Source: Pseudomonas pergaminensis
GTDB lineage: Bacteria > Pseudomonadota > Gammaproteobacteria > Pseudomonadales > Pseudomonadaceae
Direction: 5' to 3'
Assembly (NCBI RefSeq): GCF_024112395.2
Contig: NZ_CP078013.2
Span: 2,728,001-2,792,000 of the forward strand
Length of the DNA: 64,000 nucleotides
Below the pieces are notes generated by a model. The model worked only from the letters and a program-made list of their open reading frames with translations, was not told where the DNA came from and did no database searches. The position numbers were made by a program, and so were the translations under genes. Below, one piece after another: positions 51,840-62,471 of the stretch (within the stretch, counting starts at the first letter, position 1; each line of letters begins with the position of its first letter).

Positions 51840-53597
51840 TTACAGAGCGGGCGGTTCCTGAAGCACCACATCGGTCGGGTTGACCTTCTTGGGCTTGATC
51901 AGGCTGAAGTCGATCAGCGGCTTCTGCTGGCGTAGGTAGGGGTTGCCGATCATCTGCGGGCGCGGCCTGAAGTTGTCGCTTACCAGGCTTTTTGTACGGT
52001 CCAGCTCGTTGAAACTCAAGCCGGCGAGGTCCGCCCAGGTGTGAATCAACTGCGAGCTGCTGTAAGGCCGCTGCAAGTCGCCCGCAAAGCTCCAGTCGTG
52101 GGTTTCACGCCATTTCGGCGAGGCGTAGGCCATGAACGGGATGGTGTACATCGGCGCCGTCGGGTTGGCTTCATTGCGACCCAACGTGCTGTGGCCCGCC
52201 GAGTCGAACACGTCTTCGCCATGGTCTGACAGGTACAGCAGGAAGCCATTCGGGTCGGTCTTGGCGTAGTCCTTGATCAGGCTCGACACCACGAAGTCGT
52301 TGTACAGCACGGCGTTGTCGTAGCTGTTGTAGGTAGGCAGTTGATCGTCGCTCACACCCGCCGGGACGCCCTGGCGGTCGGTGAATTTGTCGAAGGTCGG
52401 CGGGTAGCGGTACTGGTAGCTCATGTGGGTGCCCAACAGGTGCACCACAATGAATTTGCGTTCCGCCGGGTCGGCCAGGGCCTTGGAAAACGGTGCCAGC
52501 ACATCACCGTCGTATTGGCGGGCGTTCTGGTTGCGGTTGTTATTCAGGTACACCTGCTCGTCGGCCTGTTCGGAAAAGGTCGTGAGCATGGTGTTGCGCT
52601 TGGTCATGGTCTGCTGGTTGGTGATCCAGTAGGTCTTGTAGCCCGCCTGTTTCATCACGCTGACAATCGAAGGGGTCTTGAGGTACAGGTCCGGGTTTTC
52701 TTCGTCGGCGAAGGTCAGTACCTGTTGCAGTGCTTCGATGGTGTAGGGGCGCGGGGTGATGACGTTGTCGAACACCGCCAGTTGGTCGCGCAGCTTGTCC
52801 AGCTCTGGCGTGGTGTTGCGCGGGTAGCCATAGAGGCTCATGCGCTGGCGGTTGGTGGACTCGCCGATCACCAGCACCAGGGTCGACGGTTGGCCGGCCA
52901 TGGTGTCCTTGAGGTTGGTCAATGGCGGAATCTGGCTGGCGCTGTCGAGCATGCCTTGCATGTTGTCCAGTTGCTCGGTGTAGCGGCGGTAGGCGACGAT
53001 CATCTGCCACGGCACGGCGGGCTCGATGCGCGATTCGAAGCGATCCAGGGCATCGTCGAGGGTATCGCTGCGGGCGATCTGCTTGACCAACGGGTAGCCA
53101 ATGATGCCCACCAGGATCGCGGTCGCCGCCAGCAGTGCCTGGCCACGCGGCAGGTAAACGGGGCGTACGCGGGTCCAGAGGAAAATGGCGACGGCGGTGT
53201 GGGCAATGAACGCCAGCACAATCCACCAGGCGAAGTATTGTGTGGCGTACTCACCTGCCTCGGAGATGTTCGACTCGAACATGATGAAGATGACGCTTTG
53301 GGAAAATTCCTGCTGGTATATAAAGAAATATCCCAGGCTGGCCATGGAGCAGGCCCACAAGACCACACCGAGCAAGGCGGCGATCAAACGTGTACGACGG
53401 GGAAATATCAGCAGCGGCGCCAGCCAGATCGCGCTCATGAAGAACGCTTGGCGAAAACCACTGAAACCGGCCGTGCCGCTGAGCTGGATCAGCAGTTGGG
53501 TAATACCCGAGAAATACCAGAAAAACAGGAATAGCCAGCCAAGGCCAGCCCAATCAAAGCCTTTCGCAGACTTGGTGCTGCGTTCGAACATCGCCAT
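51840..53597 (-). CDS. cptA: Phosphoethanolamine transferase (CptA/EptA family)
   Basis: An inner-membrane enzyme that adds phosphoethanolamine to lipid A or LPS core, lowering negative surface charge and polymyxin binding. The 585-residue protein starts with five membrane helices (~15-190) followed by a periplasmic sulfatase-fold domain: nucleophile Thr in VIGESTNRQRMSLYGY (near residue 262), DNVITPRPYT, HLLGTHMSYQYRYP with the His, and LSDHGEDVFDSAGHS. The start at 53597 (MAMFERSTK) has GGAG six bases upstream. CptA versus EptA cannot be separated by eye; I lean to CptA from the sequence style. Confidence 0.85.
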   Translation of the reverse strand: MAMFERSTKSAKGFDWAGLGWLFLFFWYFSGITQLLIQLSGTAGFSGFRQAFFMSAIWLAPLLIFPRRTRLIAALLGVVLWACSMASLGYFFIYQQEFSQSVIFIMFESNISEAGEYATQYFAWWIVLAFIAHTAVAIFLWTRVRPVYLPRGQALLAATAILVGIIGYPLVKQIARSDTLDDALDRFESRIEPAVPWQMIVAYRRYTEQLDNMQGMLDSASQIPPLTNLKDTMAGQPSTLVLVIGESTNRQRMSLYGYPRNTTPELDKLRDQLAVFDNVITPRPYTIEALQQVLTFADEENPDLYLKTPSIVSVMKQAGYKTYWITNQQTMTKRNTMLTTFSEQADEQVYLNNNRNQNARQYDGDVLAPFSKALADPAERKFIVVHLLGTHMSYQYRYPPTFDKFTDRQGVPAGVSDDQLPTYNSYDNAVLYNDFVVSSLIKDYAKTDPNGFLLYLSDHGEDVFDSAGHSTLGRNEANPTAPMYTIPFMAYASPKWRETHDWSFAGDLQRPYSSSQLIHTWADLAGLSFNELDRTKSLVSDNFRPRPQMIGNPYLRQQKPLIDFSLIKPKKVNPTDVVLQEPPAL

Positions 53598-53756
53598 CCA
53601 GCGCTCCAACCCGGTAATTTTCAGTCGACACGCAGGACTGCGCGCAACAGAGGCCACCCTTGCATGGGGTGGCCCTTCGGGCGGGAGTATCGGGAGGGGC
53701 GTGTGAAAACTTTGTGAGATTTGTGTAGACGTTATCTTACAAAGTGATGACCAGGC

Positions 53757-53936
53757 TTAGCAGAGTGCAGGCTGGGCGCCGGTAGGCTGGTCCAGCTGGG
53801 CTTGGATGATGTGCGAGCGCAGGCGCATGACTTCCTGCTGCAACTGTTCGCGTTCGTCTTTCAACTGGCGCAGCTCGTCACGACGGATAGTGACGTAGAG
53901 GGTCTGTGGCGGACGGTTCATCTGTGCAGTGCTCAT
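53757..53936 (-). CDS. 59-residue coiled-coil protein, unannotated
   Basis: A clear short gene: ATG at 53936 with GAGG seven bases upstream, TAA at 53757-53759. Residues ~12-46 (LYVTIRRDELRQLKDERE, then QLQQEVMRLRSHIIQAQ) are a charged heptad-repeat helix, the rest is Pro/Gln-rich with a C-terminal Cys (QPALC). Function unknown. It lies 100 bp upstream of the gnd operon's opposite side and after the CptA gene on the same strand, with a gap of ~160 bp; a single-gene unit is likely. Below the length cutoff of common callers. Confidence 0.7.
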   Translation of the reverse strand: MSTAQMNRPPQTLYVTIRRDELRQLKDEREQLQQEVMRLRSHIIQAQLDQPTGAQPALC

Positions 53937-54206
53937 TGCTTACCTCGCAAATAGCCGGTGTATCGCGGTGTGCCAGAACGCTTGAGTCGAGGTTCTCGGC
54001 AGCAGTCGGAGGTAATTCTGAATTCTTTTTGCGGGCAAGGGAACTTTTTTATTTTTGATGGTCGTGTGACTTTCTGTGCCGTGATGGTGAAACGATGGCA
54101 ACTTTTTTCCATGAAACTACACGTAACCGCGCTGGACTAACCCTCATTAGCCTCATTGCGCTATAAACTATGTCACACATTTTTTAGTAGTTAGGAGCAT
54201 CAGCAC

Positions 54207-55190
54207 ATGCAACTGGGGATTATCGGACTAGGCCGCATGGGCGGGAATATTGCACGGCGCCTGATGCTCAATGGGCATACCACCGTTGTCTACGACCGTA
54301 ACGAAGCATTTGTAAAAGGCCTGAGCGAAGAGGGCGCCACCGGCGTCGCCGACCTCAAGGCCCTGGTTGCCGGGCTGCAAAAGCCGCGCACCGTGTGGGT
54401 CATGTTGCCAGCGGGCGCGCCCACCGAAGACACCATCAACGAATTGAGCACGCTGCTGGAAGACGGTGATGCAATCATCGACGGCGGCAACACCAACTAT
54501 AAGGACGACGTTCGCCGGGCCAAGGCCCTGGCTGAAAAAGGCCTGCACTATGTCGACGTCGGCACCTCCGGCGGCGTCTGGGGCCTGGAACGTGGCTACT
54601 GCATGATGATCGGTGGCGATGCCGAGACCGTGCAGCGCCTTGATCCGATCTTCAAGAGCCTGGCCCCTGGCCTGGGCAGCATCCCGCGCACCAAGGACCG
54701 TTCCGCCAGCGCCGACCCGCGTGCCGAGCAGGGCTACATCCACGCCGGCCCTGCGGGTTCCGGGCACTTCGTCAAGATGATCCATAACGGCATCGAGTAC
54801 GGCATGATGCAGGCGTTCGCCGAAGGTTTTGACATCCTCAAGACCAAGAACTCGGAAAACCTGCCGGAAGACCAGCGCTTCGACCTCAACGTGGCTGACA
54901 TCGCCGAAGTCTGGCGCCGTGGCAGCGTGGTCTCGTCCTGGTTGCTGGACCTGACTGCCGACGCCCTGGCCACCGACCCGAAACTCGACGGTTACTCCGG
55001 CTCGGTCGCCGACAGTGGCGAAGGCCGCTGGACCATCGAAGCCGCCATGGAACAAGCCGTGCCGGTACCGGTGCTGTCCACTTCGCTGTTCGCCCGCTTC
55101 CGCTCGCGCCAGCAAAGCACCTACGGTGACAAAATGCTCTCTGCCATGCGCTTCGGCTTTGGTGGTCACGTGGAGACTTCCAAAAAATGA
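54207..55190 (+). CDS. gnd: 6-phosphogluconate dehydrogenase (decarboxylating), short type
   Basis: Oxidises 6-phosphogluconate to ribulose 5-phosphate with NAD(P). The 327-residue length is that of the short (YqeC/Gnd-NAD) class; E. coli Gnd is 468. Motifs: nucleotide loop GLGRMGGN (7-14), [10 protein letters not shown] (~93-102), [15 protein letters not shown] (~115-130), and [25 protein letters not shown] with catalytic Lys and His (~182-205). It is the first gene of a gnd-zwf-HAD operon; the 3' end overlaps zwf by 4 bp (ATGA). Confidence 0.95.
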   Translation: MQLGIIGLGRMGGNIARRLMLNGHTTVVYDRNEAFVKGLSEEGATGVADLKALVAGLQKPRTVWVMLPAGAPTEDTINELSTLLEDGDAIIDGGNTNYKDDVRRAKALAEKGLHYVDVGTSGGVWGLERGYCMMIGGDAETVQRLDPIFKSLAPGLGSIPRTKDRSASADPRAEQGYIHAGPAGSGHFVKMIHNGIEYGMMQAFAEGFDILKTKNSENLPEDQRFDLNVADIAEVWRRGSVVSSWLLDLTADALATDPKLDGYSGSVADSGEGRWTIEAAMEQAVPVPVLSTSLFARFRSRQQSTYGDKMLSAMRFGFGGHVETSKK

Positions 55191-56710
55191 CCGCCAACGG
55201 CAAGAAACCCAAGGCCGAACCCGCTCCGCCCACCACCCTGTTTCTGTTTGGTGCCCATGGTGATCTTGTAAAGCGCCTGCTCATGCCGGCGCTGTACAAC
55301 CTCAGCCGTGACGGCTTGCTGGGCGACGGTTTGCGCATTGTCGGCGTTGACCACAACGCCATCAGCGATGCCGACTTCGCCAAGAAGCTCGAGGACTTCA
55401 TTCGCACCGAGGCCGCGAGCAAGGTCAAGGGCAACGCCGATAATGCCCTGGACCCTGAGCTGTGGGCGCAATTGGCCAAGGGTATCAGCTACGTCGAGGG
55501 CGATTTTCTCGACGACAGCACCTATGCCGACATCGGCAAGAAGATCGCCGACAGTGGCACCGGCAACGCGGTGTTCTACCTGGCCACCGCACCGCGCTTC
55601 TTCAGCGAAGTGGTGCAGCGCCTGGGCAGTGCCGGCCTGCTGACGGAAACCGACGACAGCTTCCGTCGCGTGGTCATCGAGAAGCCCTTCGGCTCCGACC
55701 TGGCCACCGCCGAGGCGCTGAACGCCAGCCTGCTCAAGGTGATGAGCGAGAAGCAGATCTATCGCATCGACCATTACCTGGGCAAGGAAACGGTGCAGAA
55801 CATCCTGATCAGCCGTTTCTCCAACGTGCTGTTCGAAGCGTTCTGGAACAACCATTACATCGACCACGTGCAAATCACCGCCGCCGAAACCGTCGGCGTT
55901 GAAACCCGGGGCAATTTCTTCGAAAAAACCGGCACCCTGCGCGACATGGTGCCCAACCACCTGTTCCAGTTGCTGGCGATGGTGGCCATGGAGCCGCCCG
56001 CGGCCTTTGGTGCCGACGCTGTGCGCGGTGAAAAAGCCAAGGTGATTGGTGCGGTACGCCCCTGGTCGCTGGAAGATGCGCGGGCCAACTCGGTGCGCGG
56101 GCAGTACACCGCCGGAGAAATCGGCGGCAAGCAACTGCCGGGCTATCGCGAAGAAGCCAATGTGGCGCCTGACAGCAGCACCGAGACCTTTGTCGCCCTC
56201 AAGGTGATGATCGACAACTGGCGCTGGGTCGGCGTGCCGTTCTACCTGCGCACCGGCAAACGCATGAGCGTGCGCGACACCGAGATCGTCATCTGCTTCA
56301 AGCCGGCGCCCTATGCGCAGTTTCGCGACACCGAGGTGGACGAGCTCAAGCCCACCTACCTGAAAATCCAGATCCAGCCCAACGAGGGCATGTGGTTCGA
56401 CCTGCTGGCGAAAAAGCCCGGGCCGACCCTGGACATGGCGAATATCCAACTCGGCTTTGCCTACAAGGACTTCTTCGAGATGCAGCCATCGACCGGGTAC
56501 GAAACCCTGATCTACGACTGCATGACCGGCGACCAGACCTTGTTCCAGCGCGCCGACAACATCGAAAACGGCTGGCGTGCGGTGCAGCCGTTCCTCGATG
56601 CCTGGAAGGAAGACGATGGCATCCAGGCCTATAAGGCGGGTGAAGATGGTCCGGCAGCCGCCGATGCCTTGCTGGCCCGTGATGGCCGTACCTGGCATAG
56701 CCTCGGATGA
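55187..56710 (+). CDS. zwf: Glucose-6-phosphate 1-dehydrogenase
   Basis: Converts glucose 6-phosphate to 6-phosphogluconolactone with NADP. The 507-residue protein has the N-terminal [18 protein letters not shown] nucleotide loop (GxxGDLxxR), the active-site RIDHYLGKE motif (~189-197) and downstream [18 protein letters not shown]. It overlaps gnd and the HAD gene by 4 bp each, so all three are translationally coupled. Many pseudomonads also carry a zwf in the hex/edd cluster; this copy is separate from any HexR-linked genes in this window. Confidence 0.96.
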   Translation: MTANGKKPKAEPAPPTTLFLFGAHGDLVKRLLMPALYNLSRDGLLGDGLRIVGVDHNAISDADFAKKLEDFIRTEAASKVKGNADNALDPELWAQLAKGISYVEGDFLDDSTYADIGKKIADSGTGNAVFYLATAPRFFSEVVQRLGSAGLLTETDDSFRRVVIEKPFGSDLATAEALNASLLKVMSEKQIYRIDHYLGKETVQNILISRFSNVLFEAFWNNHYIDHVQITAAETVGVETRGNFFEKTGTLRDMVPNHLFQLLAMVAMEPPAAFGADAVRGEKAKVIGAVRPWSLEDARANSVRGQYTAGEIGGKQLPGYREEANVAPDSSTETFVALKVMIDNWRWVGVPFYLRTGKRMSVRDTEIVICFKPAPYAQFRDTEVDELKPTYLKIQIQPNEGMWFDLLAKKPGPTLDMANIQLGFAYKDFFEMQPSTGYETLIYDCMTGDQTLFQRADNIENGWRAVQPFLDAWKEDDGIQAYKAGEDGPAAADALLARDGRTWHSLG

Positions 56711-57531
56711 GTGACGCAGCGATTCATCCCATCCGATTTATCCTCAGTGACGTGGATGGCACCTTGCTGCATCCGGATCACAGCCTCAGCCAACGCACTG
56801 CCGACGCGGTGCGTGCGCTGCGCGACAGCGGGGTGTTTTTCAGCTTGGCCAGCGGGCGACCGCCCAAGGCTATGTTGCAACTGATCGAAGCCTTCGGTAT
56901 CGATGTGCCGGTGGCGGGCTTTAACGGTGGCACCCTGATTAACCCGGATGGCAGCATCCTGGTTGCCCATCATCTGCCGGCGGAAGCGGCACTGGTGACG
57001 CTGGCGTTGTTCTCGGGCGAGCCGGACGTGGAAGTGTGGGTGTTTGCCGATGGCGACTGGCTGCGCCGTGATCCGCCGGGGCCCATGGTGCAGCGCGAGG
57101 CTGATGGCCTGGGTTACGGACCGGTCGTGGTGGAGAGTTTCGAACCTTACTTGGACCGGGTCGACAAAATCGTCGCCGCCAGTAACAACACGCAGTTGCT
57201 GGTGGAACTGGAGGCGCAATTGCAGCCTAAGGTGCAGGGGTTGGCCCATGTGTCGCGTTCACAGCCAGTGTATCTGGACGTTACGGCGATGCTGGCCAAC
57301 AAGGGCGAGGCCTTGAAGACCTTGGCCGCGCACCTGGGTGTGCCTATTGAGCAGACGGCAGCGATCGGTGATGGCGGCAATGACCCGGCGATGTTTCACG
57401 TGGCGGGGTTTTCGATTGCGATGGGGCAGGCGGAAGAAGCCGTCAAGCGCCAGGCCAGTGTGGTGACCGGCAGCAACATCGAGGATGGCGCGGCGCAAGC
57501 CATTGAACGGTTTATCCTCGCCGCCCAATAA
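56707..57531 (+). CDS. Cof-type HAD phosphatase
   Basis: A class IIB HAD phosphatase, 274 residues. Motif I is LSDVDGTLL (~14-22) with the nucleophile Asp, motif II in FSLASGRPP, motif III Lys in NKGEALKTLA, and motif IV IGDGGNDPAMF. Relatives dephosphorylate sugar phosphates, FMN or PLP; the exact substrate here is unknown. It is coupled to zwf with a 4-bp overlap, so it may act on a sugar phosphate of the same route. No 6-phosphogluconolactonase gene is in this cluster. Confidence 0.87.
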   Translation: MSDAAIHPIRFILSDVDGTLLHPDHSLSQRTADAVRALRDSGVFFSLASGRPPKAMLQLIEAFGIDVPVAGFNGGTLINPDGSILVAHHLPAEAALVTLALFSGEPDVEVWVFADGDWLRRDPPGPMVQREADGLGYGPVVVESFEPYLDRVDKIVAASNNTQLLVELEAQLQPKVQGLAHVSRSQPVYLDVTAMLANKGEALKTLAAHLGVPIEQTAAIGDGGNDPAMFHVAGFSIAMGQAEEAVKRQASVVTGSNIEDGAAQAIERFILAAQ

Positions 57532-57552
57532 GCAACTGACGCTCTAACACTG

Positions 57553-57586
57553 AACTTGCGCGCCATTAATCCACGGCGCGCAAGTT
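57553..57586. terminator. Hairpin between HAD phosphatase and the next gene
   Basis: AACTTGCGCGCC-ATTAATCCAC-GGCGCGCAAGTT, a 12-bp perfect stem after the HAD stop (22 bp) and before the convergent 86-residue gene's stop. It lacks a U-run, so a terminator is plausible but not certain. Confidence 0.6.
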
Positions 57587-57597
57587 ACAGTGCCGAC

Positions 57598-57858
57598 TTA
57601 CTTCGGCATTGCCCAGGATTGCAACTGGTGGCCATCTTTGTCGAGTTCGGCGCGGGCTTGCAACAGCAAGTTTTCCAACTGCGCCGGGTCGCTATAGGTG
57701 CTCGACGACAATTGTTTGCTGCCGATACGGGTATTGGTGCGGTCGATGACGCTCAGGCTGAGGGCGCCATTGCCATCGTGCCAGGCCACGCACTGAAAGG
57801 GCTGGAAGGCACGGTCTGCGATCAAAAGAGCTTCGTTGATGCGGAGCGGGGCGTTCAT
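57598..57858 (-). CDS. Conserved protein of unknown function (86 aa)
   Basis: An 86-residue soluble protein I cannot assign. The N-terminal half (NEALLIADRAFQPFQCVAWHDGNGALSLSVID) looks like alternating short strands, the C-terminal half (DPAQLENLLLQARAELDKDGHQLQSW) is helical with a conserved-looking DPAQLENLL. The single Cys in FQCVAWH is notable. ATG at 57858 is preceded by a GAGAGA. Convergent with the gnd-zwf-HAD operon; no linked partner. Confidence 0.65.
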   Translation of the reverse strand: MNAPLRINEALLIADRAFQPFQCVAWHDGNGALSLSVIDRTNTRIGSKQLSSSTYSDPAQLENLLLQARAELDKDGHQLQSWAMPK

Positions 57859-58200
57859 GTGGGTTCTCTCTCATTGCCCATTCAAGTGAGTGCCGGCGGT
57901 TGGGCTGACCGTGCGGCGGGTTACTTGTACTGATGCACGATGGCGGGGTACGGGTCACATGTTAGAGCAACTATTTTCGATGTTTAGTGATTAACGTCAT
58001 GTAAGCGGCTGTTTTGAAAGCTGATTGAAAGTTTCGGCAACCCTGAACTTTTTTGCGCTAAGCGTGGCGAGGTGGCTTTTTGCCCAGACTTATCGCGAAA
58101 CGGTACAAGGGCCGCGTCAAGACCTTGCTAGTGTTACCGCCAGGCTTCACAAACCGTTGTTTCTAAATAACTTTAACAATTTTGACGCCAAGGAATAGTC
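57859..58200. other. Intergenic leader of the VpsR-like regulator (no gene seen)
   Basis: A 342-bp gap, AT-richer than its neighbours (about 57950-58195). I see no clear sigma-70 pair or sigma-54 -24/-12 motif, no REP and no ORF with an RBS. It must hold the promoter of the regulator and of the divergent 86-residue gene. Confidence 0.7.
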
Positions 58201-59526
58201 ATGGTTGTTACACCTGTGCAGCGTCGCTTGCTCGTGGTCGACCCCTGTGACGACTGCCACGGGCTATTGCCCGGTTTGCGCACCGCTGGGTGGGAGGTGG
58301 ACAGCTGTGCCCTTGAGGCAGTGGGCGAGCGCTCCTGCGACGTGGGGTTGCTGCGCTTGCAGCCTTACCATCTGGAGCGCCCCGAGGCGGTCAAGGAACT
58401 GATCGGCCGTAGCGGTACCGAGTGGATCGCCGTCCTCAGCCAGGATGTGTTACGCCTGCAAAATGTGGGCGACTTCGTCTGTGAGTGGTTTTTCGACTTC
58501 CATACCTTGCCGTTCGATGTGGCTCGCGTGCAGGTCACCCTGGGCCGCGCCTTCGGCATGGCGCGCCTGCGGGGCAAGGGCCACACCCCCGTGGATGAGC
58601 CCGAGCATGAGTTGCTGGGAGACAGCCGGCCAATCCGCGAATTACGCAAATTGCTGGCCAAACTGGCGCCCACCGAGTCCCCGGTATTGATCCGCGGTGA
58701 CAGCGGCACCGGTAAAGAATTGGTCGCCAAGACCCTGCATCGCCAATCCCAACGCCACGCCAAGCCGTTTGTGGCGATCAATTGCGGGGCGATTCCGGAG
58801 CATTTGATCCAATCCGAACTGTTCGGCCATGAAAAGGGCGCGTTTACTGGCGCCCATCAGCGCAAGGTCGGGCGTATTGAAGCGGCCAACGGCGGCACGC
58901 TGTTTCTCGACGAGATCGGCGATTTGCCGATGGAACTGCAAGCCAACCTGCTGCGGTTCCTGCAGGAGAAACAGATCGAGCGCGTGGGTGGCAGCCAGCC
59001 GATTCCGGTGGATGTACGGGTGTTGGCGGCGACTCACGTGGACCTTGAGGCCGCAGTCGAGAAGGGCACCTTTCGCGAAGACTTGTACTACCGCCTCAAC
59101 GTCTTGCAAGTGGTCACCGCGCCGCTGCGTGAGCGCCATGGAGACGTGGCGATGCTGGCCAACCACTTTTCACGTTTCTACAGCCAGGAAACCGGCCGGC
59201 GCCCGCGCAGCTTCAGTGACGAGGCGCTGGTCGCGATGGGCAAACACGCCTGGCCGGGCAATGTCCGCGAGCTGGCCAACCGTGTGCGCCGGGGCCTGGT
59301 ACTGGCCGAAGGGCGCCAGATAGAAGCCGTTGATCTGGGATTGCCTGGGCAACAGGCAATTTCGCCGCCGATGGCTACACTGGAAGACTATAAACACCGC
59401 GCCGAACGCCAGGCGCTGTGCGACGTGCTCAACCGGCACAGCGACAACCTGAGTGTCGCGGCCCGCGTGCTGGGGGTCTCCCGGCCCACGTTCTACCGGT
59501 TGCTGCACAAACACCAGATCCGCTAG
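58201..59526 (+). CDS. VpsR-like sigma-54-dependent transcriptional activator
   Basis: A bacterial enhancer-binding protein of 441 residues. N-terminal ~8-125 is a VpsR/receiver-like domain without an obvious phosphoacceptor pattern; AAA+ core has Walker A GDSGTGKE (166-173), the sigma-54-contacting GAFTGA (213-218), Walker B GGTLFLDEIG (231-240) and the WPGNVRELANRVRRGL segment; a Fis-type HTH lies at the end (~405-441). VpsR in Vibrio activates biofilm genes and binds c-di-GMP. Here the gene faces the fap amyloid operon, so control of biofilm amyloid or polysaccharide is a plausible but unproven role. GAFTGA intact suggests it acts on sigma-54. Confidence 0.9.
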   Translation: MVVTPVQRRLLVVDPCDDCHGLLPGLRTAGWEVDSCALEAVGERSCDVGLLRLQPYHLERPEAVKELIGRSGTEWIAVLSQDVLRLQNVGDFVCEWFFDFHTLPFDVARVQVTLGRAFGMARLRGKGHTPVDEPEHELLGDSRPIRELRKLLAKLAPTESPVLIRGDSGTGKELVAKTLHRQSQRHAKPFVAINCGAIPEHLIQSELFGHEKGAFTGAHQRKVGRIEAANGGTLFLDEIGDLPMELQANLLRFLQEKQIERVGGSQPIPVDVRVLAATHVDLEAAVEKGTFREDLYYRLNVLQVVTAPLRERHGDVAMLANHFSRFYSQETGRRPRSFSDEALVAMGKHAWPGNVRELANRVRRGLVLAEGRQIEAVDLGLPGQQAISPPMATLEDYKHRAERQALCDVLNRHSDNLSVAARVLGVSRPTFYRLLHKHQIR

Positions 59527-59538
59527 GGCGGGTAAACC

Positions 59539-59577
59539 GAAAAGCCCCGCAACGACCCTTATCGTTGCGGGGCTTTT
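59539..59577. terminator. Bidirectional terminator between the regulator and fapF
   Basis: GAAAAGCCCCGCAACGA-CCCTTAT-CGTTGCGGGGCTTTTCC: an 11-13-bp stem with A- and T-runs on both sides, between the converging regulator and fapF. Confidence 0.94.
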
Positions 59578-59626
59578 CCTTTCGGCTGTCGGCAATGGTG
59601 GTCTTGAGGGGCCCTCGAACACACCA

Positions 59627-60949
<1,323 letters not shown>

Positions 60950-60980
60950 CTAATGCGTAAGTGTCGAGGGTCAGCGTAGT

Positions 60981-61724
60981 TCAATAACCGAGAGTGCGTA
61001 GGCCTTTGAGTTGATCAAGATTGCAATTGAGTGCCGGGTTGTTCAAACCGTTGTTCATCACCACATTGAGCTGGGTCATGTTGCTGACGAAGTTTCTATC
61101 ACCCGTCAATACAGTGCCTTGCAGTACTTGGCCGCCGCCAATCTGCTGGAGACTATTGCCTTGGTTATGGTTGCCCTGGATCGCCATCTGCAAGCCGCCA
61201 TTGTTGGCCGACACACTCACGCGGCCTGCCGCGCTATCGCCGGTCACGGTGCCGCCGGCCACCAGCACATGCCCGGATTGCACGACGTTGGAAGGGGCAA
61301 AGCCGTTCTCGGTGACGTTGATGCCGACATTGTTATAGGCGGTGTTGCCGTCGCCGGCGGTGCGCACGCTTTGGGTCACGCCCGAACCGGTGCCCAGGCC
61401 GGCCCCTCCGCTGACATTACCCGTGCCCGTGTTGGGGTTTGTTCCGTTACCTGTCGAGCCGGTGGTCTGTACGTAGAACTGCGGGGTGATGGTGGACGAG
61501 TCGACTTGCATGCTGGCCTTGCCGGTGATGGTGTCGCCCACGGCATTGGTCCACGTACTGCTCATGACAATACCGAAGCTGATGATTCGCCCCGGCATCA
61601 CATAGCGGCCGCGCAGTTCGGCCATTTCCGAGTCCTTGAGTTCGATCGGTTTGAACCCCGACGAAGCATAAGCGGGCATTGAGGCTGCCAGACACAAGAC
61701 CGTCAGCCAACGGGGAGTGTTCAT
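60981..61724 (-). CDS. fapE: FapE, functional amyloid minor component
   Basis: FapE is a minor fibril component or secreted assembly factor. The 247-residue protein has a signal peptide (MNTPRWLTVLCLAASMPAYA), a Gly/Thr/Asn-rich middle and Gln-rich repeats such as GNHNQGNSLQQIGGGQVLQG. A C-terminal pair of cysteine-like positions is limited to one Cys (ALNCNLDQL). It lies 38 bp after fapD and 50 bp before fapF on one strand, consistent with co-transcription. Confidence 0.9.
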   Translation of the reverse strand: MNTPRWLTVLCLAASMPAYASSGFKPIELKDSEMAELRGRYVMPGRIISFGIVMSSTWTNAVGDTITGKASMQVDSSTITPQFYVQTTGSTGNGTNPNTGTGNVSGGAGLGTGSGVTQSVRTAGDGNTAYNNVGINVTENGFAPSNVVQSGHVLVAGGTVTGDSAAGRVSVSANNGGLQMAIQGNHNQGNSLQQIGGGQVLQGTVLTGDRNFVSNMTQLNVVMNNGLNNPALNCNLDQLKGLRTLGY

Positions 61725-61762
61725 CTTCTGCTCCTGGAGCGTCCTGCCCCTTATTGCGCTTC

Positions 61763-62443
61763 TTAGAAGAAGTCGCTCTGGATGAAACCGAAATCCATCA
61801 GCTCGGCATCGCCAACCGGCCTGAACTCATTCAACTGGTTCTTGGCGGTCAGGGGCAGGGGCGGGTCGAGCAAGGCGTTGGCCTTGTCGTAACCTTCACC
61901 CAGCACGGCAAAGACGATGCCATTCCAGCCATTGACGAAGTCATCATGTGAGTAGCGCTTGTGGCCGAGCACCGGGTCGCCAATGTAGACCCAGTCCTTG
62001 TCCGCGCGCTGCAAGACCACGAAGTGCTTGTAGCCACGAATCTCCAGCAGCACCACCACGGGGATTTTCACCGTCGCCAGGGTTTCCGGCCCGATCTTGT
62101 AGCCCCGGGCACGCATGCCGATGCTTTCGAGGTAGCGCTTCATGTCCAGCATGGAAAAACCCTGGGTGCGTACCAGGTCCTGGTCTGCATTGACCAGCAT
62201 GCCTTTGATCACATGGTCTTCGTCGACGTCGAGCCAATAGCCCTGGCGCAGAATGGTGGCGAGTGCCGCAGCACCGCAGCTGAAATCGGTTTTCTGTTCC
62301 ACCAGGTTGGCGAACCGGCGTTCACGGATACTCTCGACCTTCTTGTAGATGACTGCACCGCCAGGCATGGCAGAGATCGCCATGGTGCCTGCCCAGGTAG
62401 GGCCGGTGAGCAACATCAGGAGGGTGAGGGTCGCGAGGCGCAT
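61763..62443 (-). CDS. fapD: FapD, C39-family cysteine peptidase of the amyloid system
   Basis: FapD is a predicted periplasmic C39 peptidase of the fap operon, needed for amyloid production. The 226-residue protein has a signal-like N-terminus (MRLATLTLLMLLTGPTWAG) and the peptidase triad in KTDFSCGAAAL (Cys56), YKHFVVLQ (His140) and YIGDPVLG (Asp156). Start at 62443 (MRLATLTLLM); a longer reading adds a Cys-rich leader with no RBS support. It lies ~60 bp after fapC behind an intrinsic terminator, so it may be transcribed at a lower level. Confidence 0.93.
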   Translation of the reverse strand: MRLATLTLLMLLTGPTWAGTMAISAMPGGAVIYKKVESIRERRFANLVEQKTDFSCGAAALATILRQGYWLDVDEDHVIKGMLVNADQDLVRTQGFSMLDMKRYLESIGMRARGYKIGPETLATVKIPVVVLLEIRGYKHFVVLQRADKDWVYIGDPVLGHKRYSHDDFVNGWNGIVFAVLGEGYDKANALLDPPLPLTAKNQLNEFRPVGDAELMDFGFIQSDFF

Positions 62444-62471
62444 GATCGTCTGACCTGCTGGACACTGGAAT

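Noticed and set aside
58060..58200. Sigma-54 promoter upstream of the VpsR-like activator
   Set aside because: GGTGGC and TTTTTGCC occur, but no GG-N10-GC spacing could be made, so a -24/-12 promoter is not supported.
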